NCBI GenBank assembly: GCA_024291935.2
Contig: CM044320.1
Span: forward strand, 36,920,001-36,984,000
Direction: 5' to 3'
Source of the DNA: Okapia johnstoni
Lineage: Eukaryota > Chordata > Mammalia > Artiodactyla > Giraffidae
DNA length: 64,000 nucleotides
Both the position numbers and the translations under genes were made by a program. Shown in pieces: positions 23,263 to 64,000 of the stretch (positions are counted from its first letter, which is position 1; each line of letters starts with the position of its first letter). The notes beneath the pieces were generated by a model. It ran no database searches, was not told the origin of the DNA, and was given only the letters and a program-made list of their open reading frames with translations.

Positions 23263-23416
23263 TGCTCCGTGAATTCTTCAGGCAAGAATCCTAGAGCAGG
23301 TTGCCATTTCCTACTTCAGGAGATCTTCCCGACCCAGGGATTGAACCCACACCTACAGTTGTGCCTCTTGCACTGGCAGGGGGATTCTTTACCACTGTGC
23401 CATCTGGGAAGCTTGT
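23260..23416 (-). mobile_element. Bov-tA SINE, truncated at the microsatellite
   Basis: Antisense SINE with GATCTTCCCGACCCAGGGAT and the head CATCTGGGAAGC at the high coordinate. The BovB-derived end is missing beyond the TG run. Confidence 0.85.
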
Positions 23417-23558
23417 ATTTCTACTACATAATGGTTTCATGTAGCTTTATCTCTCATCATGGTTTTATTGCTCTACTTTCTGGAGTAACTGGCCCTGTGC
23501 ACTACTCAGTATTAAGGTTCTACAATAATGAAGCAAAACAAAGTATCAACCCCACAGT

Positions 23559-23564
23559 TTTATT
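23559..23564 (-). terminator. Candidate DENND5B polyadenylation signal
   Basis: The hexamer AATAAA on the minus strand at the lower edge of the single-copy block. Cleavage would be expected 10-30 nt lower. Other AATAAA motifs occur higher in the UTR, so this is only the likely distal site. Confidence 0.4.
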
Positions 23565-25794
23565 TGTAAAGAACAAAGCATGAAAAGTCGTATTTAAATG
23601 TACTCCAAAACCTGAAAAACCCACATCAGTTTCTCTGATACATATGATAAAGTGCTTGATATCACAATACTTTTTAAATTTTAATTATGTTCAGATGAGA
23701 AAAAAATCCAGTTCTGATGCATTTTGTTAAAAATACGAAGAAAAAAATATAATTTAAATGCAGAAATGCTTATTAAAAAAAAAAAACAGGATACATTTAT
23801 ACATGGTTCAAGTGTAACACAGAGAATTCTTTCTATATGTTTAACACCCTCATTTGATTGACAACAAGAACTCTCACCATACCTCTCTACTGTTAACAAG
23901 ATCTGTCTGGTGTTTGGAATAAAGACTGGGCCACACACAAATAAATTCAGGTAAATGTGTCAAGCATAATTCCCTCCCACATAACCCAAGGATACCCTGG
24001 ATTCATTCAAATGAGGAGAATGTTTTTGATGATTTTTTTTCACTCTTATATTAATTGCTTAGTGTGATACCTTTCTGGATCCAATTTTTATTTTGTCATT
24101 GAGAGGACAATCAGGTCTGCTAAGATCTGAAAGGATGAGGTTCTCCTTGGATTATTCTGATCACACTCCATCGGTACCCTCTTCAAAAAGCTTGGAAATC
24201 AGTTTGATTCAAGAGTTTTATAAATGGATTTTAATAGGAATAAGAGACCTAGTAGTTTATTATTTGTTTCTCCTTTTACACTAAAAGGTAATATAACAAA
24301 TACTTATATAAGAAACACAGAATTAAAATGACATGGATGACGTGGAAATAGAATTCACTTTATAAAAGTAGAGAAGATCTCAAGACTCCATTCTCAATCA
24401 ATGAAGGTGTATTAATACTGAAATATAAATAGCTACGGTTCAGATTGTCCTTCCAAATGGTGAAAAAGATAGACTAGTTTCTATAAACCTCACAAAGAAA
24501 ATACTCAACAGTTCTCAAAATGAAAATCTACTGAAAAATCATAATTCTTAGCAGAAAGAAACTTTTACAATTAACAGCTACACTCCCAATGCTGTCAAAT
24601 AAATATTTCCCTGGGCAATCTGAGGTCCCTGTCTGTTGCCTCATGTTTCAAAGTATCTCAGAGGGGTCAGCATTTATTATACACAAACTCATGTATAGTC
24701 TCCATTCCTCTTTTACTTCCATTGACATACAACAGTGCTTTATTGCCAAAAAAGGAAATATAAGCAATTCAGTATTTCCCTTGTATATTCATACAGTGTG
24801 ACAGAAGTTCATTAAAATGATTTCTTAAAAAGCCATGTTAAAGTAAATACCACAGGGTTACAAAAGGTACAAATTGTATGAAATATTTAAAATAAAATTT
24901 AGAGGGAAATCATAAATTTTGCAAGCTTTCGGTTTCTTCTATCAAATTCTTGCCACAGTGGGAAAGAGGAAGGGAAGGTTGGGAGGCCTTCCTTTTGATC
25001 TCAGTAGCCTCATTTTCTCCACTGAGAACCCAACTTGATACTACTCCACACTGAGCCTCAGTCATTTTAAGGTGCAGATGAGCCCCCAAACAGAACACAG
25101 CTTCAGGGTCTCACACATAATACCAACACTGGTCTAATGCCACTATATCAAAAAGGTTATTATTAGGAGTTTCAGAACATTTGAAAAACACGTGGAAGGT
25201 AAGTATTTCAAAAGCTAACATTTTTGGCAATTTAATTTTAAAATAATTTCTTCTTAAGCTATTTTGTGAAAATACTAATCATGACTCCAGGCACAACTTT
25301 TAATTTATTTTGAAGAAAAAAGTCAAATTTGATTTTTGTATACTTTAACTCTGAAGTACGATGATATAGCAATATACTAATTTATTAACAGCAAAAAGTA
25401 TACCTCTGAATGACTTTCCGAAGTCAGGTCTGAAGGCTATGTACACTTATATGTACATTTATTCTAAGAATTCTGCTGCTGTCCTGCTCAAAATACTTTG
25501 ATACTCAAAGACAGTTATAAGCCATATAAGAATTGTCTTAACTTCTTTAGAACTGTATTTCTTACATGACCCCAAACTCTGCTTAAGTATCCTTTTCATT
25601 CATCAACTTGGATTCTAAGAACTTTTTGTTTCCAAATATTAAATTTCTTCTGAAAAGCCACCATGACCCATCACTAGAAATTTTCAAAAGGATAGATAAT
25701 AGAAAATGGGATGAAACTTTAGGTCAAACTCTTGGGGGATATTACTTTCTAAAGTAATGGTTTTACTCACATGTCTGAAATCCAGTTTTGCTCC

Positions 25795-25918
25795 TAGTTT
25801 TGTTTCTGGCTGTGCCATAAGGCTTGTGAGATTTTAGTTCCCTGACCAGGGATCAAACCCAGGTCCTCAGCAGTAAAAGTGTGGAATCCTAACCACTGGA
25901 CTGCCAGGGAATTCCTGC
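25795..25918 (-). mobile_element. CHR-type SINE within the probable 3' UTR
   Basis: Antisense copy: CCTGACCAGGGATCAAACCC is the inverted B-box, and ACTGCCAGGGAATTCC at the high coordinate is the inverted head. Confidence 0.85.
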
Positions 25919-28150
25919 TGCTACTTTTTATAACAGGTGTAATTTTCTATAACTTAAGGACAATTTGTTAAAATGAATATTAATCCCTTTAAATTATCAC
26001 TACCTGTATAGGTGGATGAATTAAGATCCAAGGGTAGAAAGACTATTACTAATATGAATGCCTTGAAGGCCAGTCTCATGTAGCCTGGTATAATTAAAAA
26101 AAAACATGAATTCTACACCCTGTGTTGTCACTGACCAGGTGTGCAGCTAAGTATTTAATCTCTCTGATCCGTAAGTATTCCCATCTGTAAGATGAGAAGG
26201 CTAGATGAGATGACTCAATTCTAGCACGCTAACCTAAGTCACCTCTCTGCCCAGAATGTGTCAGAAGCAAGGCCTTTGGAAAAGGTAACAAGAACAAAAC
26301 CCTAGATTGGATCATTCTATGGTTTCTCATCATTGAAACAGTAAACACCTGGTGTGAAACAGGTTCTGGATATGTCCCATAATAGACTCTCCATGTTCCA
26401 AGGGTAGCCACACCACTGTGGACAAACTTTAGCTGCAGGCAAACAAATTTCTGGTCTACCCAGGTCACCCAGAACCATCTTAAACCCTTTCCATGGGTTT
26501 CTAAATGCTGCCTGCAGTTCTCCCTTACCTCCTCAAGGACTCAGTCACGTATTAAAAGGGAGTGTGCCTTGGCTGAATACTGAACACAGTGTTTGATAAC
26601 GGGAGTGGGGCACTTATTTCATTAGTTTCTTCCTCAAGAGAAAAAGGGAAGCAACACTACTGGCTAAAGCCCAAGACCCTCAGATGACACAAGGGTCCTG
26701 AGAGGCCATGACTTTGCTTCTCAGTCACAACTGGGAGTAAAACCTGGAGCTCTGCTAAGGCAATTTCACTGCTAAGAACGTGCAAATGTCTAAATTACTT
26801 ACAAGACCAACCGTAACATGAAGACTTAAGGTAACGTGCTAACACTGTATTTAACTTCCTTAAAAAACACCAAATTGGAAAGTTACTCACAACGTTTGGT
26901 CTTCCAAACTGTTGCCTCTTGTTTTGCTTCCATTTTGCCAGTCTGTGCAGTACTGGCTTTTACCTTCCTGGGCCAGCAGTATTACATTTTCACCCCTGCT
27001 TACAAAGGAACATACAGCTGGCCCTGAAACACCCAGAAAGGGTTCATTCTTTCACTCTTCTTCTGGTATTTGCATTATCATGGTCAACAAATACTTTCAC
27101 AAAAACATTCCAAGCCACACAGAGTCCTCCTCCTTCTTAGACATTCTTTCCATTTCCTGAGGGGGGATGGGCACTGGAAGAGGGGAGGCGGGTGATTGGA
27201 ACCGAACAAAGACAGTGTTTGTGGTTATTCTTGAGAGGTAAGGGACCACTGCAGGGTTGAGGTGGCCAAATTGAAAGTACAGAATCAAACTGCTGTTGGC
27301 AGTTTTTAAGACTATAAGGCCAACACTCCGAAATTCACATCTCCCCAAAGTACCTCAAATAACAAGAATAAAAATGTCAAGGATGAAGTCAGTCTAGGCT
27401 CATCTTCCCAAAGTGTAAAGAAGTTAATAAAACCCCACATTTCACACACTTCTCAGGGCTCTGTGTGCTCTCTTCAGTCCAGCCAAGCTCCTGGGGTCCA
27501 GTATTTACAATATTTGAATTACATCTTTATCTTGTGCTGATGAAAAATTTTTCCAAAAGACTGGAAGAATGGCTCAATTCAAATTATGAAACCATCTGAA
27601 ACTTAAAAGATGTAAATGAGGGCTACTCTCCCCTACAGTACTTAAACTGTTTACATTCACAATATAAAGGGCAAGACACCAGGAGGGCTGGTGAGTACAT
27701 AACAATGCTTTCTTGATTCCTTTGTGGTACCTGGAGGAAAATAAAAAGCCCCAGTGGGTTGTACTATATTTACATGTTTACTGGCTTCTTCCTGACTAGC
27801 ACCACTCTCCCCACTACCCAACTCCCAATACTTTTAAGCTACTGATTTTAAGTTACAGGAGTATTCAATCTAAGAAAAGTATCTTACTAGAGTAATAGAA
27901 TTTCTTAAAGAGAGCATATTTACACACATCTAACACATGAAAATACTCTATTTTATACTAAATTCCAGGTTCAAATGAACTACAATACAGCATTTTGCCT
28001 TGTCTGCAGTGTGAGAACTGTTCACATTGGGGGACACGCTGTGCCGCCCCTGCAGTGACTCAGTGCCTTGTCAGACAAGTCCAAATCCGTCCCCATTGTT
28101 GGGGAAGGTTCAGGAACAAGGGTTCTGGACTGAGTTTCTAGCTAATTGGG

Positions 28151-56881
<28,731 letters not shown>

Positions 56882-57556
56882 CTATGTAGAAAAATATCAG
56901 CAAAGTATTAGAAAAACAACAGTAGAGACTTAAAAAAAAGTCTACATGGTTCACATTCCACAAATAAATACTTTGAAGCTACTTTGATATGAACAAATTT
57001 TAAAGATAACAGAAAAGCTCAAATTTGTTTACCCAAATATTCCTATTTTATTAATACATTAAACTAGCTCTTTTCTTCCTAGTTAATATGGGGCTTTATC
57101 TGAAAATTTAAATGAATCATAAGAACCCACATAGCAAATAAGACAATGTGTGTATATTTTGGCCAGAAGGGCCAGTCATCTTCTAAAGTCATCATCCTAA
57201 TAGCTCTGAATAATTACAGGAAAGCAGTGTCTGTAAATTAACCTACCAAGTACGTGAATCATCTCTGGTCTCGTTAGCTACAATCATAAAATTTTCCTTT
57301 TGAAAAAATGTTTAAAAAGAAAAACTTACAAGAGTTTGGATTCTTTAGTCTGATAAGTTTCTACTTCAAGTTCAGAATCCAAGTAACAGTATGTTTATCA
57401 TACAAAGTGAGTAATCTAAATGGACAGTTAGAAGTATAATATCTATGAGTCATTCTCTTATGAAGCCTGAAGAGCTAACATTTATGTAAGAAGGAAAGAT
57501 TATTCTTTTATATAACAATGGCTAAACAATCAATTATTGGCTAATATATTGTAGTT

Positions 57557-57757
57557 GGGCTTCCCTGGTGGCTCAGTGGTGCCAATGTGTGAGACTCAGA
57601 ATCTTCCCTGGGTCAGGAAGATCCCCTGGAAAAGGACATGGCAGCCCACTACAGTATTCTTGCCTGGGGAATCCCACGCACAGAGGAGTCTGGTAGGCTG
57701 CAGTCCATGGGGTTGCAGAGAGTCAGATACGACTTAAGGACTAAACAGTAACAACAA
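57557..57757 (+). mobile_element. Bov-tA SINE with shortened head
   Basis: GGGCTTCCCTGGTGGCTCAG is followed directly by GTGCCAATGTGTGAGAC, so about 25 bases of the tRNA-like part are deleted. The rest is normal to GATACGACTTAAGGACTAAA. Confidence 0.88.
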
Positions 57758-57829
57758 TATTGTTGGAGTGCTCAATATCACTTTAAGTCCCATGGAGTTC
57801 AGTGCCCTTTATTTCCATTTCCTCATCTG

Positions 57830-57922
57830 TGTTGGTGATGGACAGGGAGGCCTGGTGTGCTGCGATTCATGGGGTCGCAAAGAGTCAGACACAACTGAGC
57901 GACTGAACTGAACTGAACTGAA
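57830..57922 (+). mobile_element. BovB 3' end fragment
   Basis: GGTGATGGACAGGGAGGCCT through GACACAACTGAGCGACTGAA and a tandem AACTG run, the standard BovB terminus. Confidence 0.85.
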
Positions 57923-58829
57923 ATGAAAACTAAATTGCAACATCACACTTGGCAAATACATCATAAAATGAGAATTAAGGATGCGGGTTTTCACTGTACA
58001 TTAAACTTGCATTTTCTCAGTTTTTAGATCCATTCTACTTTCCGGGGGTAGGATACAATATCGGAACACATAAGTTTATATGAAGCTGGCACTGAAGGAA
58101 GAGAGGGAACATTTTGGTGGATAAGGATCTGCAAGTTTTTGGCACTCGATGCAAGAAGCTCAACTGATACTTGGCAGGTATAACATAAATGAACATTGAT
58201 GGAGTTGCCAGGACAAAAAGAATGCAGTCAGACCAACCTAAAGGCAGTTTTTTTGAGAGCCTTCCCCACCAAGTAGGTAATAAATAGGGCATCTGTCTTG
58301 GCAGTCTGGGGAGGGAGTTTTCAATGGGTCACTGAAAACACTGGTTGATCTCAATACCCAAGAGGTAATAGACACTGAGGATACTATTTCAGAGATTTGC
58401 AGGCAATATGCTGTTTGTCTTTCTGTTTGAGACTATTACCACTTAAGTGTGTTAATTAATGAAAGCACATCCCTCTTGTTGAAGAGAAAGTGAAATGCCT
58501 CAGAGAATGCCTCTACACCCCAGATGATTAGACAGCATGTAAGATGGCCACACATGTGGTAAGAAATGGGTTGAGAAGGGAAAAAGAAAAAGACTATGAG
58601 GCAGGACAAAGGGGCTGAGTTACCATAATCTGGCAACTTGACCAGAGGAAGACAGGACAATAGAAGGAATCATGCCTCAGGGGGCAGAGAACAGGTGAGA
58701 TACTAAATAACAGAGGAGCCTGACATTTAAAAAAGCAACAGCATCCACAAAAAGAACATTCACAGGTCTAAGCATGTTCTAGGAATCCTATTTTGGAATC
58801 TTCTTTCCAAGCCACCCTTCACTGATCAA

Positions 58830-59190
58830 TCTTCTTTTTTTTTTTAAAAAAAAAATTATTTTTAATTAGAGGATAATTGCTTTACAATGCTGTGTTGGTT
58901 TCTGCTGTAAAAGGATGTGAATCAGTGGTAAGTATACATATATCCTCTCCCTCTTCAGCCTGCCTCCCCTTCCCACCATCCCACCCCTCTAGGTCATCAC
59001 ATAGCACCAGGCTGAGCTCCTAGTGCTACACAGCAACTTCCCATTAGCTATCTGTTTTATACATGGTAGTGTATATATGTCAATACCACCTTCCCCTTCC
59101 CCCACTGTGTCCACAAGTCCATTTTCTACGTCTGCATCTCTATTCCTGCTTTGCAAAAATGTTCATCAGTAGCATATTCCTTAAACACAC
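58830..59190 (-). mobile_element. L1 3' UTR fragment
   Basis: Antisense: T-rich then A-rich run, GGATAATTGCTTTACAATGC, TGTTGGTTTCTGCTGTAAAA, CATCACATAGCACCAGGCTG. This is a truncated young-to-intermediate ruminant L1 3' end. Confidence 0.85.
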
Positions 59191-59292
59191 AATATACTTT
59201 TTCATGTCTTCATGCAATTTGTTAAAGGCTTTTGCTTTTACAGTGTTTCTGTATTTTTCTCCTTGTTTATGGCCTGTTTATCACCTCAGATT

Positions 59293-59485
59293 GAGAGCAG
59301 TACAGCATAATGATTAAGAATATGGTTTTCTCAAACCCTACAGAGAAATTAATAGCTCACTGACCTCGGGTGGGTCATTTAACCCCTCTATGGTCTGTTT
59401 CCTCACCTGCAAATTGGGGAGAGTCACAATACCTACCTTATTCAAACAGATGTATAACCCTTATGATAGTGCCTAGCACAAAGTA
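59293..59485 (+). repeat. MIR SINE
   Basis: AGTACAGCATAATGATTAAG, CTGACCTCGGGTGGGTCATT, TCCTCACCTGCAAATTGGGG and AGTGCCTAGCACAAAGTAAA are in standard MIR order. Confidence 0.8.
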
Positions 59486-59868
59486 AATTCTCAAAAGAAA
59501 AAAAAAGAAATTCAGCTTTAATTTTGCCTCTGTGCGAAATCTTTCCTGAATATACTTTCTCCCCTAGGCACATTGTTAGATAAGTTATTCTCTTTCTCTT
59601 GTGGGACTTGTAATAGTGAACCTCTATCACAACCCAACCACAATTTAACACTTCCGTTACTCTTATTAAATTATATGCCTCTTGAGGCTTGGTCATATCC
59701 TATTCTTAGAATATCCAGAGGGCCCCTCAAAATGCTGAGCAAATACTCATTGAGGAAGATAAGATTATTTAGGGCCAGATGGCAGAACCTTAAATAACAA
59801 GTTAGAAACATACAGAAATCCTAGGGAGGGGAAAGAGATTTTGAAAAGAAATGATATGCTTCTCAGTG

Positions 59869-59990
59869 GTTTTTTTTTTTTGGCCACATGCTATGGCACG
59901 TGGGCTCTTACTTCCTGACCAAGAATTGAACTCGAACCCCTGCAGTGGAAGTGCAGAGTCTCAATCACTGAACCTCCAGGGAAGTTCCCT
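59869..59990 (-). mobile_element. CHR-type SINE
   Basis: Antisense: T-run, GGCCACATGCTATGGCACGT, CCAAGAATTGAACTCGAACC (inverted B-box) and AACCTCCAGGGAAGTTCCCT at the inverted head. Confidence 0.85.
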
Positions 59991-60025
59991 ATTGCTTTTT
60001 AGTCAGTTAAGGAGAGTGACAGTGT

Positions 60026-60241
60026 GATGGTATGTGTGTGCACTTAGTCCCTCAGTCACCTCTGACTTTTTGCGACCCCATGGACTGGAGCCCGCCAGGC
60101 TCCTCTGCCCATGAGATTCTCCAGGCAAGAATACTAGAGTGGGTAGCCATTTCCTTCTCCAGGGGATCTTCCCAACTGAGGAATCAAACCTGGGTCTCCT
60201 GCATTGCAGGCAGATTCTTTACCATCTGAGCCAGGGAAGCC
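60026..60241 (-). mobile_element. Bov-tA SINE
   Basis: Full-length antisense copy ending at the head CATCTGAGCCAGGGAAGCCC. CAGTGT at 60020-60025 and 60242-60247 may be the target duplication. Confidence 0.92.
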
Positions 60242-61134
60242 CAGTGTAACGGTACAAATGTTACAAGGGAGGTGAGCTAGAAGTTGTTCCAGAGGCCAGC
60301 TTGTAGATGAACTAAGACAGTGGCAGCCAGTGAAAACAAAGAGAAGAAATATGCAGTAGAATTAAATAACCAGATTAAGGGTAAGCAAGACTCAAGAGTC
60401 AAAACAATATTAAGTATGAATATAAACTGTTTTACTATATACTATTCCATAATCATAACTTTCCTTTATTTAATCTTGATTTTGCAAATGAAAAAACTGA
60501 GGCTCAAAGAGGTTAAGAAACATGCCCCCCAAATTCCATTAATTAAAAGGGGTAGAGTATTCTGATGTCATGTCCAGTGGACTGTTACATTAAGGATGAC
60601 TTTCTGGCTTGCTTGACTGAGAAGAGGGTTATGATGTCATTAAGTGAATTTGAGAAGAAGGAAGAAAGTATGATTGGGACAGGAGGGAGAGGTGCTAAGA
60701 TAATGAGTTTGTTTCAGGATGAGTTGAGTTTGAGGTCCCACTGGGCTATGGATGTCTAGGAACTAGGGCTGGAGATAGAGATTTATGAAAAATCTGCTAA
60801 TGGGATAGATTGATGATAACAGTGCATTAGCTGTCAACAAAAAGATGCTTAAGTCCTAACCCCCCAGTACTTCTACAATAAATGTCTGTTGTTCAAGCCA
60901 TCTCGTTTGTGGTCCTATATAATGGCAAATGCAGGAAATTAATGCAGTATTTTATTAGTAAACTTTGGAGGAAAGTTTAGAAGCCTGTGAACAAAAATGC
61001 AGATTAGGAGTTAAGGAATGAGGCCACAGTTTTAATCTAGAGATCTAAAATCTAAGAAAATTTCCATGAAGTCTCTTCTAGACAGAAGAAAAATTTATAA
61101 ACTATTCAAATGTATGTTTCTACTAGTATTTCTT

Positions 61135-61259
61135 TTTTTTTTTTTTTTTTTGGCTACACCACACAGCTTGCACGATCTCAGTTCCCACCAGGGATTGAAC
61201 CTGAGTCACAGCAGTGAAAGTCTGGAATCCTAACCACTAGTTCAACAGGGAACTTCTTG
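61135..61259 (-). mobile_element. CHR-type SINE
   Basis: Antisense copy after an 18-20 base T-run, with CCACCAGGGATTGAACCTGA as the inverted B-box. GTATTTCTT at 61126-61134 and 61260-61268 flanks it. Confidence 0.9.
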
Positions 61260-61829
61260 GTATTTCTTAATTTGCTATACTCAAATGCAATAGGCTACTT
61301 TCTCCTTCAATACAAACACTGGTTTAATACTCTGCCACAGAAATGTCCTTTGTAGACTGCCTGCATGAATGCTACCGCATAGACAGCAAGTATACAGAGC
61401 ATAGAGACTGCATGTATTGTTTTATAGAGTCATAATATACCATGGGCAGGTAAGTAATTAAAGGAACTTTTGATGAAGCTAAGACGTTTCAAGAGTGACT
61501 CCAAATTCTTGGCCAGATCTAGAATAACCATTTAAACTACTATTTCTATTCCCTTCTGCATTCTACCCTACTCCTTGCCAATTGTTTTAAACGTGCATTT
61601 AAAGTTTAGTTGAAACTTATCTGAGGATGAACGGTTTGGAGACAATACCCATGTCTAAGCTGGTCCACATTTTTAAAGGTAGAAACTTTTGGGTCATATA
61701 TCAAGAATGGTCCTCTTTCTAGAATCAACTGCATTCTGAGATCCTCTCTCTAAAACAGGACTTCTAACTACTAGGTACAGTGACTTGGTCAAAATTTGAT
61801 GAGGTCACAATTAAGACAGTTTTAAAAGA

Positions 61830-62330
61830 CATGGAGGGAACTTAAGTGCATATTACTAAGAGAAAGAAGCCAATCTGTAAAGGCCTCATACCACATGATG
61901 TCAACTATATGACATTCTAGGTAAGGTAAGACTATGGAGATAATTAACAAGATCAGTGGTTGCCTGGGGTTAGAGGAGAGGGATGGATGAATAGGTGGAA
62001 CACACGATTATTAGGACAGTGAAGCTACTCTACATTACACTATAATGGTGGATCCATGTCATCAACACGTATCTGTCTAAACCCATAGTATGTATGACAC
62101 ATCAAGAGTGAATACTAATGTAAATAAACTATGGGTTTAGGGTGCTGATGTGTTGACGAAGGTTCAACAACTGTAAGAAAGGTACTACTCTGGTGGAGAA
62201 GTAGGATAATGAGGGAGGTTATGCATGTGTGGGGGCAGAGGGTTTCGGGGAAATCTCTGAACTAGCTGCTCAATATTGCCATGAACCTAAAACTGCTCTA
62301 AAAATAAAATCTATCAAAAAATTTTAAGAC
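61830..62330 (+). mobile_element. L1M 3' end, sense
   Basis: CATACCACATGATGTCAACT, AGTGGTTGCCTGGGGTTAGA, AAACTATGGGTTTAGGGTGC, TTATGCATGTGTGGGGGCAG and CCTAAAACTGCTCTAAAAAT are the ordered landmarks of old L1 3' ends. Confidence 0.8.
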
Positions 62331-63611
62331 AGTCTACCCTGCTATGGTCCTCTTGCTAAGACAGACTTTTTCCATTCTTCTGCAATCCTTAAAATGTCTG
62401 ATTCCTGTTTAGGGCTGCTTCCTGGCTCAATGCTAGTAAGAGCTGTGTTCAAATCCACTGTGAATCTCTAAGGACTTGGAGGATCTTTGCATAATATTAA
62501 GATGCAGACTGTTTACTGCCATTAATTAGGAAGATAAGTAGTTGGCAAACAAACTATTTTTTGGGAAAAAAAACAAAATACCAGATTTAAAATCATTAAA
62601 GTCAGGGAACTGCTAATTTCTGTATAATTAGAACACACTGTTTCTCAATAATGAATTTTATTTTTAAACTGATGTTTTTATATACATTTCACACTGTCAT
62701 ATTTTTAAGTCCTAACTTCATGGGCTGAATCATCACAAGTGTTAGAGCAATATTTATCAAATCCACCCCTCCAAACAGACAGTAAATTTGATTTCAAAAG
62801 CTACACAGCTTACATTATCCCTACTTAGGATCAGTATAATATTTAGCTTATGTTTATTCTTAGATCACCAGCCCTTCACTGACACTTGGCAGTGCAGCAC
62901 AATGACTGCATGAGGCTTTGACACATTCCATATTTCTGAGCCCTGACTTGAGTTTTACTAGTGTCATTACTGACTGCCTGAAGCACCCTGCAAATGGCTA
63001 AGTCTCTGGTCTCTAGCTCAACCACCCATGATTTGGTTATTCAAAGCCATGAACTTCCTGGTGTTGCCTGGTAGCTGCTCACTCTAACGGACATTCTCAC
63101 ATGCCTGTTTAGTAGAAGTCAAATGCCTCCCTGCCTAACAAAGCTTCGTTTTGCAACATTTCATCTTACAAATGGTTATTTCTTCCTAGGAATTTATTCT
63201 AATTAGGGTAAACTACCTTGAAAATGGTCTTATGTCTGAACTGCTAAATTTTCTATGAACTTGGATAAATATTAGAGATAATTTCAGATATACTAATGCA
63301 TTTTTACTTTTTCAATAGGAAAAGGGACAAGAGGACACTAGAGAATGCTTTTAAACTTGATCTCAATCATTATAAATATAGTTACATCATGGGACATCAG
63401 AACTTTGACATTCTGTTGAGAAGGGGTCCAGGGCAATGTAGTATTCAATTCCTATTCCCAGCTGTCTCCTTGGATACATTGAAAAAGTAGGTTTCCAATA
63501 ATAAACACCACTTTTAGAGTAGTATTGCCCTCTAGAGGCAGTGAGGGGAATGGAAATAGGGTGCTTCAATCATATTTGCAATGCTTTCTTTTCCTTCTTT
63601 TTAAAAAAACA

Positions 63612-63795
63612 GTTATTTTTTTGGCTGGGCTGGGCCTTCGGTGTGGCACACGAGATCATCAATCCTTGTTGCTGCATGTGGGATCTGTAGTTGTGGCATG
63701 TGGGATCTAGTTCCCTGAGCAGGGACTGAACCCAGGCCTCTTGCATTAGGGGCATGAAGTCCTAGCCACTAAACCACGGCGAAGTCTCTGCAGTG
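63612..63795 (-). mobile_element. CHR-type SINE
   Basis: Antisense: T-run, GGCTGGGCTGGGCCTTCGGT, TTGTTGCTGCATGTGGGATC, CCCTGAGCAGGGACTGAACC (inverted B-box) and AACCACGGCGAAGTCTC at the inverted head. Confidence 0.85.
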
Positions 63796-64000
63796 CTTTA
63801 TTTCTAAAGTTAGTGGTTGGCTTATGAGTTTGTTTGTTTTTTAATAAGCCTTTAAAAAATATTTTTTCAATGTCTAAAGTAATTCATAATTTTAGAAAAT
63901 GTTCCCAAATAGCTGATTCAGTATAAAACATTTTCTCTCTACTAGCTCTCTAGTATTACTTCTAGTTTTTATGAAATAGATGGCCATTTTGCTTAAAGAA

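Larger units (their letters stand above)
23540..28150 (-). other. DENND5B: Probable DENND5B 3' UTR
   Basis: From the stop codon at 28151 down to about 23540 the sequence is mostly single copy, with one CHR SINE at 25795-25918. That is unusual for this repeat-rich window and fits a long exonic 3' UTR. An AATAAA (reverse complement of TTTATT at 23559-23564) is a suitable final polyadenylation signal, and repeats resume directly below it. Two parts of it (24413-24672 and 27705-27873) are also present as copies in the last intron. The true end, and any alternative earlier ends, need transcript data. Confidence 0.6.
56882..64000 (-). other. DENND5B intron (continues beyond window)
   Basis: No further exon that continues the DENND5 protein was found on the minus strand. 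Reading frames at 57000-64000 are short or fall on SINEs. The intron is at least 7.1 kb and holds Bov and CHR SINEs, BovB and L1 fragments and MIR remnants. Confidence 0.7.

Noticed and set aside
23058..23583. Long Thr-His and Cys-Val repeat proteins
   Set aside because: They are translations of the TG microsatellite and flanking SINE.
61321..61440. Possible further DENND5B exon
   Set aside because: The minus-strand translation does not continue the DENND5 protein, and there is no suitable acceptor and donor pair in the required phase.
62050..62160. Imperfect inverted repeat around AAACCCATAGT and ACTATGGGTTT
   Set aside because: It lies wholly inside a common L1M 3' end, so it is a property of that repeat family and not a local structure.

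Overview
This is a mammalian genomic window, almost certainly from a ruminant (a bovid such as cattle, sheep, goat or buffalo). The evidence is the repeat complement: many Bov-tA/BOV-A2 SINEs, several BovB (RTE-type) LINE copies with recognisable endonuclease and reverse-transcriptase fragments, ruminant-type young L1 3' ends, CHR-type tRNA-derived SINEs, and a background of older mammalian repeats (MIR, L2, L1M, MLT1 and MLT2 LTRs). The species cannot be fixed from the sequence alone. There are no operons, CRISPR arrays or other prokaryotic features.

The only host protein-coding gene I can support is DENND5B, on the minus strand. Ten consecutive coding exons lie between 56881 and 28151. They join in perfect reading phase at nine introns with GT..AG ends and give the last 450 residues of the protein: the end of the first RUN domain, the whole PLAT/LH2 domain, a linker and the second RUN domain, ending in a TAA at 28151-28153. 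The N-terminal DENN module lies outside the window at higher coordinates, so 56882-64000 is intron. The roughly 4.6 kb downstream of the stop is mostly single copy, carries one CHR SINE, and ends near an AATAAA on the minus strand (23559-23564). I read it as a long 3' UTR.

Layout: 1-9744, intergenic sequence downstream of DENND5B, with old repeats and one GC- and CpG-rich patch near 7.4-7.6 kb that could be a small promoter. 9745-17760, an old antisense L1 broken by later insertions: a Bov-tA SINE, an NDUFA4 retro-pseudogene, a second SINE next to a DNA-transposon remnant, an MLT1 LTR, and a BovB that itself carries a young L1 with a 19-bp target duplication. 17761-23540, a small unrecognised retrocopy, an MLT2-type LTR split by a composite BovB insertion, SINEs and a 44-unit TG repeat. 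23540-28150, DENND5B 3' UTR. 28151-56881, DENND5B exons with introns holding BovB, SINEs, a mariner MITE and a decayed G6PD retro-pseudogene at about 47.5-49.6 kb. 56882-64000, intron with SINEs and L1 remnants.

The most unusual structure is a 426-bp block in the last DENND5B intron (28401-28826). It consists of two separate pieces of the gene's own 3' UTR joined in reverse genomic order across a 3-bp microhomology. A second is a 1.5 kb BovB-led retro-insertion (20697-22192) that carries about 570 bp of non-repeat sequence ending in a polyadenylation signal and A-tail. I found no sign of a new enzymatic or defence system.
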